From the NCBI GenBank assembly GCA_004555055.1, contig SFJN01000107.1, forward strand, positions 1 through 9,096: 9,096 nucleotides of DNA. Direction: 5' to 3'. Every line of letters begins with the position of its first letter. Positions within the stretch are counted from its first letter, which is position 1. Positions 1 through 7,313 of this stretch are shown here, piece after piece. A program made the position numbers and the translations under genes. The notes beneath the pieces were generated by a model, which worked only from the letters and a program-made list of their open reading frames with translations, was not told the DNA's origin and searched no databases. The DNA is from Bacteroidales bacterium. GTDB lineage: Bacteria > Bacteroidota > Bacteroidia > Bacteroidales > Bacteroidaceae.

Positions 1-2
1 CA

Positions 3-436
3 TGTGATGAGGTGAGTGAATACTATAAGAAATTCATAGATGATAAGCTTGACGTATTCTATCCAATTATTAAGATGTTCGTGGAAATGAATAGCCAGAC
101 CAAAGACATAGGAATAATTGCGTATTTTGGAGGTGGAACAAGTGTCGGCCTTTCCCACTTGTCTAAACTTTTGAGCAATGATGGATTCAGATGTATCATT
201 GAGGGATCTAAGTTCCCGTTTGCCGGCAAACACAAGGAACACTTATTTGATTCCATTGTCTCAAAATGTTCTGGAGATTACGAAGAACTGGAAAACAGTA
301 CACGCGTTAATTCCAATATGAAACTTGTGGAATACGATGAGACTATTATATCCGCAATGGAGGAGAGGTTAAATATAAGAATTCATGGAGAAATAAATTC
401 GACCTGTACGGTTGGAATCCTCTCTTCATAAAATAA
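3..436 (+). pseudogene. Partial, frameshifted gene of unknown function entering from the left edge
   Basis: I do not recognise the family. A reading frame is open from the left edge (codons in register from base 3), so the true start probably lies outside the window; GTG at 12 is only the first possible start inside it. The frame gives a plausible soluble protein with a glycine-rich FGGGTSVGLSHLSKLL segment near bases 132-179, and runs to a TAA at 429-431. From about base 341, however, the -1 frame reads much more like protein (DYYIRNGGEVKYKNSW, then FDLYGWNPLFIK) and ends at TAA 434-436. The simplest reading is that one base was lost near 335-341. No slippery heptamer is visible there, so programmed frameshifting is unlikely. 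The coding continues in yet another frame downstream (next entry). The DNA is far more AT-rich than the gene block to the right, which suggests a foreign origin. A short intact gene 12-431 remains possible. Confidence 0.5.
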
Positions 437-726
437 ACTTCAAGTCTATCCGTTTTTATTTCCAGTTTAGGGATGGTGATAAACTTCTCAAGTTTACAAA
501 AATAGGAAGCTAGTCGAACAATGAGATATTTAAGCATGATAAGAAGAATCTCCCATACCAACAAAAAATATATAATACCATTTACAAATTAGGCACATAT
601 GGAAATGATATATATAAATTAGTTGACAAACGTAATGCTTTCACTCATCCCGATGCTTCTAAACAAGACGAATTGGAAAGTTTTGATGAACAAGATGTTT
701 CACAATTTGATTCAAAATCAGGGTGA
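430..726 (+). pseudogene. Decayed C-terminal remnant with HEPN-like RNxxxH motif
   Basis: This frame reads INFKSIRFYFQFRDGDKLL and onward, meets a TAG at 511-513, then stays open for 70 codons to TGA 724-726. It has no ATG, GTG or TTG able to start the part after the TAG, so as it stands it cannot be expressed as a separate gene. The tail contains LVDKRNAFTHPDAS. The residues R-N-A-F-T-H (bases 631-648) match the RNxxxH catalytic signature of HEPN-domain RNases and toxins, and the surrounding residues look helical. It joins the preceding frame if one A is missing from the A run near 431-433, giving PLFIK followed directly by INFKS, so both segments may be one broken gene. What is seen is the open frame, the stop and the motif. 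The HEPN assignment is inference from one short motif, and the rest is too short to name. A sequencing error is an alternative to true decay. Confidence 0.5.
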
Positions 727-988
727 AATTTAACCCAAGCTTGTCAGCCTAAAGGCAGTTCTTATTTCTGTTCAGCTATTTACCATTTTTGCGTTTGCAA
801 TCTTTGAGCGTCTCACTTTTTCGTCTATTATCCCTTTCTCAATTTGATGCATAAGCTTCCACGTCGAACAGACATCAGTTGAAACCAACATAGAACGCCG
901 CGCCTGCCCTTCAATGGACAAGCGCGGCGTAGAGTTATGCTTCAGGATGAGGAGGCGCAATGGTATGCACCAGACTCATCGGGGGAAA
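727..988. other. Non-coding junction region
   Basis: About 260 bases separate the decayed remnant from the convergent beta-galactosidase stop. I see no convincing gene here. A 39-codon minus-strand ATG frame (891-772) exists, but I recognise nothing in it and it lies downstream of a probable terminator. The left part is AT-rich and the right part, from about 890, has the composition of the beta-galactosidase gene. The only clear element is the hairpin at 895-930. Confidence 0.5.
895..930 (-). terminator. Strong hairpin downstream of the beta-galactosidase gene, probable terminator
   Basis: ACGCCGCGC (895-903) and GCGCGGCGT (922-930) are perfect 9-base inverted arms. Pairing continues inward through TGcCC and GGaCA with C-A mismatches to a short TTCAAT-type loop. 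Reading leftward, it begins about 60 bases after the beta-galactosidase stop and is followed by TTCTATGTTGG, a weak U-tract. Position and stem strength fit a terminator for the leftward operon. The poor U-tract leaves room for a 3'-end stabilising structure or a boundary element instead. Confidence 0.5.
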
Positions 989-3900
989 TCATTCGGCGAT
1001 TTCGATGGCAAAGGTATAGGAATAATCTCCGTAGGGAAGGAGGTAGGGCTTCAAGGGCCATGCTCCCCAACTGTTTTCACAACCGAGTCCCATCTGCTTG
1101 TGGGCGATGTGGACAACAGAGAGGTCGCGGGGCTTGAGGTCACCGTTATGATACTGGTGGGCCTCCTTGACGGGACTGCCGTCGATATCCTCATAAAGAT
1201 AGGGGATGGTGGAGCATTCCAACGGAGCGGTACCACGGAAGGTCAGACCGAAACCGGCCGGAGTCTCCACACTCCAGGAACGGACATCGTAATGGTTGCC
1301 GCTCTCCTGCGGGCGGACATAGCCGTGCCAGTACTGGTCGGCGACACGCTGCGTGAAGTGTCCGAGGAACTGGCTGGTGTGACGGTCGACATAACTTTCG
1401 AGCGGTCCGCGGCCATAATAGTCGACATTGCTGTATGCACCGGGCATCACCAGCTGCATGCCGAAGCGGAACAGATGGGGCATCTTCTGAGGTTCCTTGG
1501 CGTGAGCGGCAAGGCTTTGGGTGACAACAAGGCGGTTTTCGGGCGTCATCACATACTGCATGGTGAGGGTGGCCTCGAGTTCGGGCATTTCATACACGGC
1601 AGTGACCGTACGGTTCTTGCCCTCGGTACCGTCCTCGAACTTCTGGAGTTTCATCACAGGATTCTTCCAAGCGGCGAAACGACGGCCGAGATCTGCGCCG
1701 GCATCATTGTCGGTCATGGCACGCCAGAAGTCGGGCATAAGGCTGTAGCCCTCCTCAAGCATGGGCTTACCGTCGACATCGATGTAGTCAATCCAACCGG
1801 TGCGGCGGTTGAAGGTCACGTTCATACGGTCGGCCTTCAGTTCCAAACACGCCAGTTGCTCGTCCTTTGCCACAGCAGCCTTGGTATCGGCAGAAGCAGA
1901 GAGGCAGCTCATGCAGGGGAAACGGTAGTCAGCGACACTGAATTCCTGCTCTGCAAGCACGTGGCCCGCAGCGAGGACAGGGTCGGAAGTAACGAGATAG
2001 CGTACCACAAGGGTGTATTCTCCATCCTGCTTTTCGGGCATTGCAAACCCGCGGAGTTTCACGGTCTGGTGTCCCTGTGCTGGCACGTTGATGCCAGTCT
2101 CTGCGCCCGATGCCACTGCGTCGCCGTTACGACGGAGCTCCCAGTGGAGCACCACATTGTCGACTGCGGCGAAGAACTGCTCGTTGAAGATGTCTACAGC
2201 ACCAGCCTTGAGGTCGGGAGTGGTCCAAAGGTTCTGGTAATAGTACTTCACCTCGGCAGCAGAGGGATGGGGCGTGCGGTCGGCCGCAATGAAACCGTTG
2301 CAGTTGAAGTTGTGGTCGGAGGCGGGATAGCGCCCGAAGTCGCCACCATAGGCAAAGATTTCGTTGCCCTGTTTGCTGGTGCTCCGGATGGCCTGGTCCA
2401 CGAAGTCCCAGATGAAACCACCCTGGTATTTGGGCTCTTCACGGACGAGGTCCCAATACTCCTTGAAACCTCCCATGGAGTTACCCATGGCGTGTGCATA
2501 TTCGCACTGGATGAGGGGCCGGTTGGCCTTGTCGGAATGGCAATAGGAACGGCACCAGTTGACATCGGCATACATGGGGCACATGATGTCGGTGGCATAC
2601 CCGTCGCCGGCACGTTCGTAATGTACGGGGCGCGAGGGATCCATCTTCTTCACCATGTCGTAGGCCTTGTCGAAGTTCTCGCCGTAGCCGGCCTCGTTGC
2701 CGAGACTCCAGATGACGACGGAAGGATGGTTTTTCTGTATGGCAACGTTGCGCTCGTTGCGCTCGAGATGCTGCATGAGGAATTCCGGACGCTTTGCAAG
2801 CGAAGCCTCATCATATCCCATACCATGGGTTTCGAGATTGGCCTCGGAAATGAGGTAGATGCCCATTTCATCGCAGAGGTCGTACCAGCGTGGATCGTTG
2901 GGATAGTGCGATGTACGGACCGCATTGATGTTGTGCTCCTTCATGATGCGGATGTCCTGCTTCATGCGGTCCACGCTGACGACATATCCCCCGTCGGGGT
3001 CGAGCTCGTGACGGTCGGTTCCCTTGAAGAGGATGGACTGGCCGTTGACGAGGAGCTGTGCATCCTTGATTTCCACCTTGCGGAATCCCACACGCTGGGT
3101 AGTGCTCTGAAGCACCTCGCCCTTTTTGCCAAGGAGTGTCACCTGCAGGGTATAGAGGTTGGGGGTTTCCGCCGTCCACTTGGCAGGGTTTTCCACATCC
3201 CATTTTGCCGTTACCCGTCCGTCGGCAGCCACGGTGAGGGTTTCTTCCTTGACAGTGCGGCCCTTGTCGTCCGTCAGTCGGAGTTCGGCACGCTGTCCTT
3301 TGGCATTCGCCGTGGAGAGCGCAATGTCGAGTGTGGCATTGCGGTAAGCGGCATCAAGGTCGGGAGTGAGGTGTATGTCGCTGATGTGCGAGGTTGGGCG
3401 GGCATAGAGATAGCATTCGCGTGCAATACCCGTAAAGCGCCAGAAGTCCTGATCCTCGAAATAGGAACCGTCGCACCAACGCATCACCTGCATGGTAATG
3501 AGGTTCTTCTGTCCGGGTTTGATGTAGCGGGTGAGGTCGAACTCAGCGGCATCCTTGGCATCTTCGGCATATCCTACCCATTGGCCGTTGACCCACACCT
3601 CGACATTCGAGGTGGCAGAACCGATGTGCATGATGACCTGATCGCCATTCCACGATGCCGGAATGTCGAAAGTTCGGCGGTAGGAACCCGTAAAGTTGTT
3701 CTTTTCCTCAACGAAAGGCGGATTGCTCTCGAACTGTGTGGCCCAGGCATAGCCGATATTCTTGTAGATGGGTTCGCCATAGCCGTTCAGTTCGAAGAGT
3801 GCGGGAACGGAAAATTCGTCCCATTCACTGTCGTCGTAGCCAACAGCCTCGAAGCCTTGAGGACGGAGGTTGTGATGACGGGCAAAATGGAACTTCCATT

Positions 3901-4135
3901 TTCCTTCGAGAGAGAGATAGCGTGCAGAACGTGTCTTGTCGTTTACCAAAGCCTTTTCGGCATTTTCAAAGGGAAAGAACGAAGCGTGCGAGGGGACGAC
4001 AGCACCCACACGGTTCTTGTCGGCATTGAGCCAGTATTCCTTGGCGGAATTGGCATAGTTGCGGGTCTGCGCCGATGCCGCATAAGGTGCAAAGGCAGAG
4101 GCCAGCAAGAGTGAAGTGAGAATAATGGGTTTCAT
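989..4135 (-). CDS. Exported GH2 beta-galactosidase (LacZ type)
   Basis: This is a 1048-residue glycoside hydrolase family 2 enzyme, close to the 1023 residues of E. coli LacZ and collinear with it. It should release terminal beta-galactose from oligosaccharides or glycans. Residues 1-22 are a signal peptide (hydrophobic LTSLLLASAFA, cleavage near AASA-Q), so it acts in the periplasm or further out. The sugar-binding jelly roll spans about 75-245 (WVNGQWVGYAEDAKD), an Ig-like domain about 250-352, the TIM barrel about 354-640, a second Ig-like domain about 645-735, and the Bgal_small_N domain about 765-1047 (DYYGRGPLESYVDRH, RPQESGN). The acid/base is E481 in SLGNEAGYG and the nucleophile E545 in CEYAHAMGNS; H376 in DRHE, WDFVDQ and ADRTPHP are also conserved. 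The ATG start is fixed by the signal peptide. It is the last gene of the block, with no SusC/SusD pair in view, so the natural substrate is open. Activity on another beta-galactoside-like bond is possible. Confidence 0.93.
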   Translation of the reverse strand: MKPIILTSLLLASAFAPYAASAQTRNYANSAKEYWLNADKNRVGAVVPSHASFFPFENAEKALVNDKTRSARYLSLEGKWKFHFARHHNLRPQGFEAVGYDDSEWDEFSVPALFELNGYGEPIYKNIGYAWATQFESNPPFVEEKNNFTGSYRRTFDIPASWNGDQVIMHIGSATSNVEVWVNGQWVGYAEDAKDAAEFDLTRYIKPGQKNLITMQVMRWCDGSYFEDQDFWRFTGIARECYLYARPTSHISDIHLTPDLDAAYRNATLDIALSTANAKGQRAELRLTDDKGRTVKEETLTVAADGRVTAKWDVENPAKWTAETPNLYTLQVTLLGKKGEVLQSTTQRVGFRKVEIKDAQLLVNGQSILFKGTDRHELDPDGGYVVSVDRMKQDIRIMKEHNINAVRTSHYPNDPRWYDLCDEMGIYLISEANLETHGMGYDEASLAKRPEFLMQHLERNERNVAIQKNHPSVVIWSLGNEAGYGENFDKAYDMVKKMDPSRPVHYERAGDGYATDIMCPMYADVNWCRSYCHSDKANRPLIQCEYAHAMGNSMGGFKEYWDLVREEPKYQGGFIWDFVDQAIRSTSKQGNEIFAYGGDFGRYPASDHNFNCNGFIAADRTPHPSAAEVKYYYQNLWTTPDLKAGAVDIFNEQFFAAVDNVVLHWELRRNGDAVASGAETGINVPAQGHQTVKLRGFAMPEKQDGEYTLVVRYLVTSDPVLAAGHVLAEQEFSVADYRFPCMSCLSASADTKAAVAKDEQLACLELKADRMNVTFNRRTGWIDYIDVDGKPMLEEGYSLMPDFWRAMTDNDAGADLGRRFAAWKNPVMKLQKFEDGTEGKNRTVTAVYEMPELEATLTMQYVMTPENRLVVTQSLAAHAKEPQKMPHLFRFGMQLVMPGAYSNVDYYGRGPLESYVDRHTSQFLGHFTQRVADQYWHGYVRPQESGNHYDVRSWSVETPAGFGLTFRGTAPLECSTIPYLYEDIDGSPVKEAHQYHNGDLKPRDLSVVHIAHKQMGLGCENSWGAWPLKPYLLPYGDYSYTFAIEIAE

Positions 4136-4168
4136 GATATTTGGATGTTGAAGATACGATAGATAGGC

Positions 4169-4190
4169 GGCAACAATAATAAAGGTTGCC
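4169..4190 (-). promoter_or_regulatory. Small inverted repeat upstream of the beta-galactosidase gene
   Basis: GGCAAC (4169-4174) and GTTGCC (4185-4190) form a perfect 6-base inverted repeat around a 10-base A/T-rich centre, in the 78-base spacer before the beta-galactosidase ATG. It could be an operator, a weak terminator of the acyltransferase transcript, or chance. A degenerate -7-like TATCTTC lies between it and the start. Confidence 0.25.
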
Positions 4191-4213
4191 TGTGACCGGT
4201 CGTTTTCACGACT

Positions 4214-5317
4214 TCAACGTCCGAAAAGATGACGTTTGAAGAAGGGGGAGATACGCAAGACGGCACTTGCCGCCAGACACACAGCCACCACGAGTGAGGC
4301 TCCGGCGAGGGAGACGGCAAGGTCGAGGACAAAATTGGGACGGCAAGTCTGCAACCACGGACCTACGGTAGGAATGTGGATGATGAAGAGGAAATGCAGC
4401 AGATAGATGTCGAGGGTACGCACACCGATATACTGCAATGTACGTCCGGCCCACGTCTGCCGGCTGAAGGCCGTGGCATAGTGGCGGAACACCAGTATGA
4501 CCGTGGTCATCAGGCTGTACATGGCAAGGGTACGGGGCAGATTGGCCCATTGGCGTCGCAGTTCGTGCCAACGGAAATGCTCACAAAGTGCGGCAACTGC
4601 TACGGTGATGATGAGCGGCGCGAACCACCGGGCATCGAAAAGACGCTGGAAACGGTCCCAATACCGGTGTACGATATTGCCGGCAAGGAAGAAATGGCTG
4701 AAGATGATGGTCTGACTGAAACTGGACCATTGCAGCCAGTCCTGCTTCTGGTAGTGAAACCATGAGGGCATGTACCATGTAGCATATACGCACAGGGCGC
4801 AGAGCCACAGCAGGGTAATGGGAAACCACCGCAGACGCAGACGCTCCAGACGGGGCGCAAAGAAATGCTCGACGTACGCGAAAAGATAATAGATGACGAA
4901 CATCTGCAGGAGGACAATGGTGAACCAGTATCCACCCTTGGTATCGTGCTGGAGCAATGAAACGGCCTTGTCCCAACTGCCACGGTGGAGCATGATGATG
5001 AAGAGGGCAAAGAATACGACCGTGGGAATGACCTGTATACGGAACTTCTTCCACAACGACCGGACCAATACCGGCAGAGACCACTGTGTACGGGAGCTGT
5101 AGGCAAAGAAACCGCTGATAAAGAAAAAAAGCGGCATACGGAAGAGCACACAAAGGCTGAGATACGACGAATCCTTGGGATTTTCGCCATATCCCATCAT
5201 GCTCACATGGTATGCCACCACGAGAATCATGGTAAAGCCCCGCATGGAATCGATCCATTCCATACGAGGCTTTGCTACAGTGGGTGTTCCTGTCATCTGT
5301 TGATGGGTGCAAGGCAT
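4214..5317 (-). CDS. Acyltransferase family 3 integral membrane protein (OafA/YrhL-like)
   Basis: This 367-residue polytopic protein belongs to the acyltransferase-3 family, whose members transfer acetyl or other acyl groups to sugars of lipopolysaccharide, peptidoglycan or exopolysaccharide in the inner membrane. EWIDSMRGFTMILVVAYHVS holds the family R-x10-H motif (R26 and H37). It is followed by FRMPLFFFISGFF and about ten hydrophobic segments, ending with the typical YIGVRTLDIYLLHFLFI. The length is normal for the single-domain form, and no SGNH domain is present. ATG codons also occur at 5296 and 5263; the last gives MEWIDSMRG, so the first 7-18 residues may not be translated. It lies 77 bases after the nucleotidyltransferase and 78 bases before the beta-galactosidase gene, on the same strand, which suggests cotranscription. 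The acceptor cannot be deduced. An O-acetylated surface glycan is an inference. Confidence 0.85.
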   Translation of the reverse strand: MPCTHQQMTGTPTVAKPRMEWIDSMRGFTMILVVAYHVSMMGYGENPKDSSYLSLCVLFRMPLFFFISGFFAYSSRTQWSLPVLVRSLWKKFRIQVIPTVVFFALFIIMLHRGSWDKAVSLLQHDTKGGYWFTIVLLQMFVIYYLFAYVEHFFAPRLERLRLRWFPITLLWLCALCVYATWYMPSWFHYQKQDWLQWSSFSQTIIFSHFFLAGNIVHRYWDRFQRLFDARWFAPLIITVAVAALCEHFRWHELRRQWANLPRTLAMYSLMTTVILVFRHYATAFSRQTWAGRTLQYIGVRTLDIYLLHFLFIIHIPTVGPWLQTCRPNFVLDLAVSLAGASLVVAVCLAASAVLRISPFFKRHLFGR

Positions 5318-5394
5318 GGGGAACCGTGTCCGGGAAGATGGGCTTTTCCTTCTACATGGACCGAGAATTCCCCGCCTGTACCGAAGGAAAAACT

Positions 5395-6309
5395 TTAGAA
5401 CATTTCAGAAGGATACTGTCCAGCCTCGTGAAGGGCAGCCAACTTTGCCACTACCTCGGGACGGTCCTCGGGATAGGTGACGCCGAACCACTTGCTGGTG
5501 GTGTCGAGCACCTCGCAGGTGGCAGCGCCGGTCTTGATGAGATGGTCCACCATAAGGGGGATGAAGAACTCACTCTTGAGGTTGGTCTGGTTCTTGGGAT
5601 CGGCAAGGAATTCCTTGAAATACTCCTTGCTGTGCTGGAAATAGTCGGGAGTGAATCCCCAGAAGTTCATGGATACGGGGGTCGTATCGGGGATGCTTAC
5701 CCACTCTTCGTTCTCGTCGAGATACTGCACCACTCCGTCGTGACGCTCAATCTTGGTGCGCTCCACCACTCCGGTAAGGAGATGTGTGGCATCGTCGGTC
5801 TCGCAGACACCACGGCTTACGGTACCGCTCTCGGAAAGGGTGTTGCCGACGCGGAAACCTACCATGGCATACTTGCCGGTAGAACCTTCGGGAAGTTCGC
5901 TGAGGAACTTGGCCATCACCTTGAAGGCATCGCGGTCATAGAAGTCGTCGCAGTTGAGGACGGCAAAAGGTTCCTTGATGATTTCCTCGCCCATCATCAC
6001 GGCATGGTTCGTTCCCCAAGGCTTTGTACGGCCTTCGGGGACAGTGAATCCCTCAGGAAGAGCATCGAGAGCCTGGAAACAGAGGTCGCAGGGAACATGG
6101 CCTTCGTAGCGTGCGAGAATCTGCTCGCGGAACTGCTGTTCGAAATCGCGGCGGATGACCCAGACAATCTTGCCGAATCCGGCCTCAATGGCATCGAAGA
6201 TACTGTAGTCCATGATGCTCTGTCCCTGAGGACCGAGGGTGTCTAACTGCTTGAGACCGCCATAACGGCTGCCCATGCCTGCAGCAAGGAGGAAAAGTGT
6301 TGGTTTCAT
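5395..6309 (-). CDS. Nucleotidyltransferase, sugar-nucleotide pyrophosphorylase type
   Basis: This is a GT-A-fold NTP transferase of 304 residues, a kind common in Bacteroidales genomes. LAAGMGSRYGGLKQLD (residues 8-23) is the nucleotide-binding signature with the conserved G-x-G-S-R and K20. PWGTNHAV (98-105) is the expected base/sugar loop, and NCDDFYD (119-125) supplies the metal-binding aspartates. Such enzymes join a nucleotide to a sugar phosphate or similar phosphorylated compound and release pyrophosphate in the cytoplasm; the exact substrate is not readable here. The open frame extends to a GTG at 6354, but the ATG at 6309 places MKPTLFLLAAG directly at the family N-terminus and leaves a 48-base spacer after the lipoprotein stop, so I chose it. 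In related genomes a choline-kinase-like phosphotransferase can be adjacent (recalled, not checked); none is seen here. The neighbouring acyltransferase fits a role in surface glycan assembly, as inference only. Confidence 0.85.
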   Translation of the reverse strand: MKPTLFLLAAGMGSRYGGLKQLDTLGPQGQSIMDYSIFDAIEAGFGKIVWVIRRDFEQQFREQILARYEGHVPCDLCFQALDALPEGFTVPEGRTKPWGTNHAVMMGEEIIKEPFAVLNCDDFYDRDAFKVMAKFLSELPEGSTGKYAMVGFRVGNTLSESGTVSRGVCETDDATHLLTGVVERTKIERHDGVVQYLDENEEWVSIPDTTPVSMNFWGFTPDYFQHSKEYFKEFLADPKNQTNLKSEFFIPLMVDHLIKTGAATCEVLDTTSKWFGVTYPEDRPEVVAKLAALHEAGQYPSEMF

Positions 6310-6357
6310 AGTTGTTTTATGTTGTTGGTTGATTTGTTTCTTGAAATTTCTCACGAT

Positions 6358-7068
6358 TCAACGCCTTCCGGAGGTGCGGATACGGAAACTCCGTGAGGGG
6401 TCGGTGGTATAGCCCTGTTGTCCGAAGCCTACGTAGAAGGTGGTGACCCCACCCCGCAACTTCTTCTTGGCACGTACCACACAACGGTAACGGACACCTT
6501 GTCCGCTACGGATGCAGGAGACGGTGGCTGTAGAGGAAATGTGTATACGGTCGTTGTCGCAGGTAACGACAGGTGCTACATTGTAGATACTGCGGCCGCT
6601 GCGGTTGTAGATATCAAGACTGATGTATGCCGTCTCGTCAGGTTCGAGACAACGGTTTCCATTGTCGTCGGTGAAGACAATGTTGCTGACTTCGAGATAG
6701 TCGGACGGATTGGTGGGTGGCGTATAGTCGTAGTCGCTGCCGCTACCGTATCCGATACTGTTGTCGTAACCGCCGCCGGCAAAGCCGTTTCCATGTCCGT
6801 AGCCATCGTCTCCATAACGGTCGAGACGGCTATTGCCCTTACGCTCCTGCTGCACCTTGGCACTGGCGACTCCGGTTGCCGCGCCTGCTACGCCGCCGAC
6901 GAGAGCACCGACATTTGAACCGTGGTAACCGCCGATGATGTCGCCAATAATGGAGCCGAACATGGAGCCTACATAGGCACCAGTGGCACCACGGTTCCAC
7001 TCGCTGCTGGTGGTACAGCTGCCGAGAGAAAGGAGCAGGGCCAGGAACAAAACAAGGTGTTTTCTCAT
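6358..7068 (-). CDS. Glycine-zipper lipoprotein with C-terminal beta-sandwich-like domain
   Basis: This 236-residue protein has a lipoprotein signal peptide with lipobox LGSC and acylated C18; the LGS form is relaxed but acceptable in Bacteroidota. Residues 27-70 form a glycine zipper (GAYVGSMFGSIIGDIIGG, then GALVGGVAGAATG), a motif that packs helices in or against membranes. Residues 85-115 are a Gly/Tyr/Asp-rich linker. Residues 123-232 look like an Ig-like or CARDB-type beta domain: YLEVSNIVFTDDNGNRCLEP resembles the D-x-NGN-x-LEPDE opening of such domains, followed by a second strand set ending TFYVGFG. I know no function for it. It likely sits in the outer membrane, facing either side. 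A 245-base spacer with a promoter candidate precedes it, so it probably begins a transcription unit that continues into the nucleotidyltransferase 48 bases downstream. Confidence 0.75.
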   Translation of the reverse strand: MRKHLVLFLALLLSLGSCTTSSEWNRGATGAYVGSMFGSIIGDIIGGYHGSNVGALVGGVAGAATGVASAKVQQERKGNSRLDRYGDDGYGHGNGFAGGGYDNSIGYGSGSDYDYTPPTNPSDYLEVSNIVFTDDNGNRCLEPDETAYISLDIYNRSGRSIYNVAPVVTCDNDRIHISSTATVSCIRSGQGVRYRCVVRAKKKLRGGVTTFYVGFGQQGYTTDPSRSFRIRTSGRR

Positions 7069-7126
7069 GATGTTCTAGTGCTTTGGGTTGTTTGAAATCG
7101 GAAATATGTCAGGGAGGCGTTCACTG

Positions 7127-7157
7127 ACCACATACGTATATAAAGGTCTCGCCCAAA
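7127..7157 (-). promoter_or_regulatory. Candidate Bacteroidota promoter for the glycine-zipper lipoprotein
   Basis: On the minus strand TTTG (7157-7154) is followed by exactly 19 bases and then TATGTGGT (7134-7127). The Bacteroides housekeeping consensus is TTTG-N19-21-TAnnTTTG. The -33 element and the spacing fit. The -7 element matches TA and one T but differs at three later positions. The start codon lies about 58 bases further on, a reasonable leader. Confidence 0.4.
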
Positions 7158-7171
7158 TGAGTATTGCTCAT
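7157..7171. promoter_or_regulatory. Palindrome ATGAG-N5-CTCAT overlapping the -33 element
   Basis: ATGAG (7157-7161) and CTCAT (7167-7171) are perfect 5-base arms around TATTG. The left arm touches the -33 TTTG of the candidate promoter, so it could be an operator half-site pair. Arms this short can arise by chance. Confidence 0.25.
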
Positions 7172-7313
7172 ATGTGGCTATAAGTGCGGCTTCCATGCTT
7201 CCGGCAAACACACACTGCCACGGCATGCTGCAGCACAATAATGCCACAGATGCCGGACAGGACATTGCATTTGCGATGACTTTCCTCCCCCCAAAAGGGA
7301 AAAAGGGAAGAGC

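Larger units (their letters stand above)
7069..7313. other. 245-base intergenic region with promoter signals
   Basis: This is the longest gap within the leftward block. No convincing gene is seen in it. Nearest the glycine-zipper lipoprotein start it holds a -33/-7-like promoter and a 5-base-arm palindrome. Nearest the coiled-coil lipoprotein stop it holds a run reading CTTCCC, T-rich, CCC, TTTT, GGGGGGAGG leftward (about 7274-7311), which could fold as a weak terminator. A unit boundary here is the best reading. Confidence 0.4.

Noticed and set aside
335..436. Programmed ribosomal frameshifting in the left-end gene
   Set aside because: No X-XXY-YYZ slippery heptamer is seen at the first switch, and a second shift plus a TAG follow, so decay or sequence error is simpler.
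511..513. TAG as a recoded amber codon
   Set aside because: No sign of amber recoding is visible in the window, and the same locus has two frame disruptions.
772..960. Minus-strand frame of 62 codons (ATG version 772-891, 39 codons)
   Set aside because: The long version needs a TTG start and reads through the hairpin. The short version lies past the probable terminator, and nothing in it is recognisable.
914..4114. A 1066-codon plus-strand open frame lying opposite the beta-galactosidase gene
   Set aside because: It is fully antisense to a gene with clear GH2 motifs, signal peptide and catalytic residues. Its translation has no recognisable domain, and long antisense frames are expected from strong codon bias in the real gene.
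989..4135. Polysaccharide utilisation locus around the beta-galactosidase
   Set aside because: No SusC/SusD-like pair, hybrid two-component regulator or ECF sigma/anti-sigma pair is present in the window.
5272..6246. A 324-codon plus-strand frame opposite the nucleotidyltransferase
   Set aside because: It is antisense to a gene with clear nucleotidyltransferase motifs and has no domain of its own.
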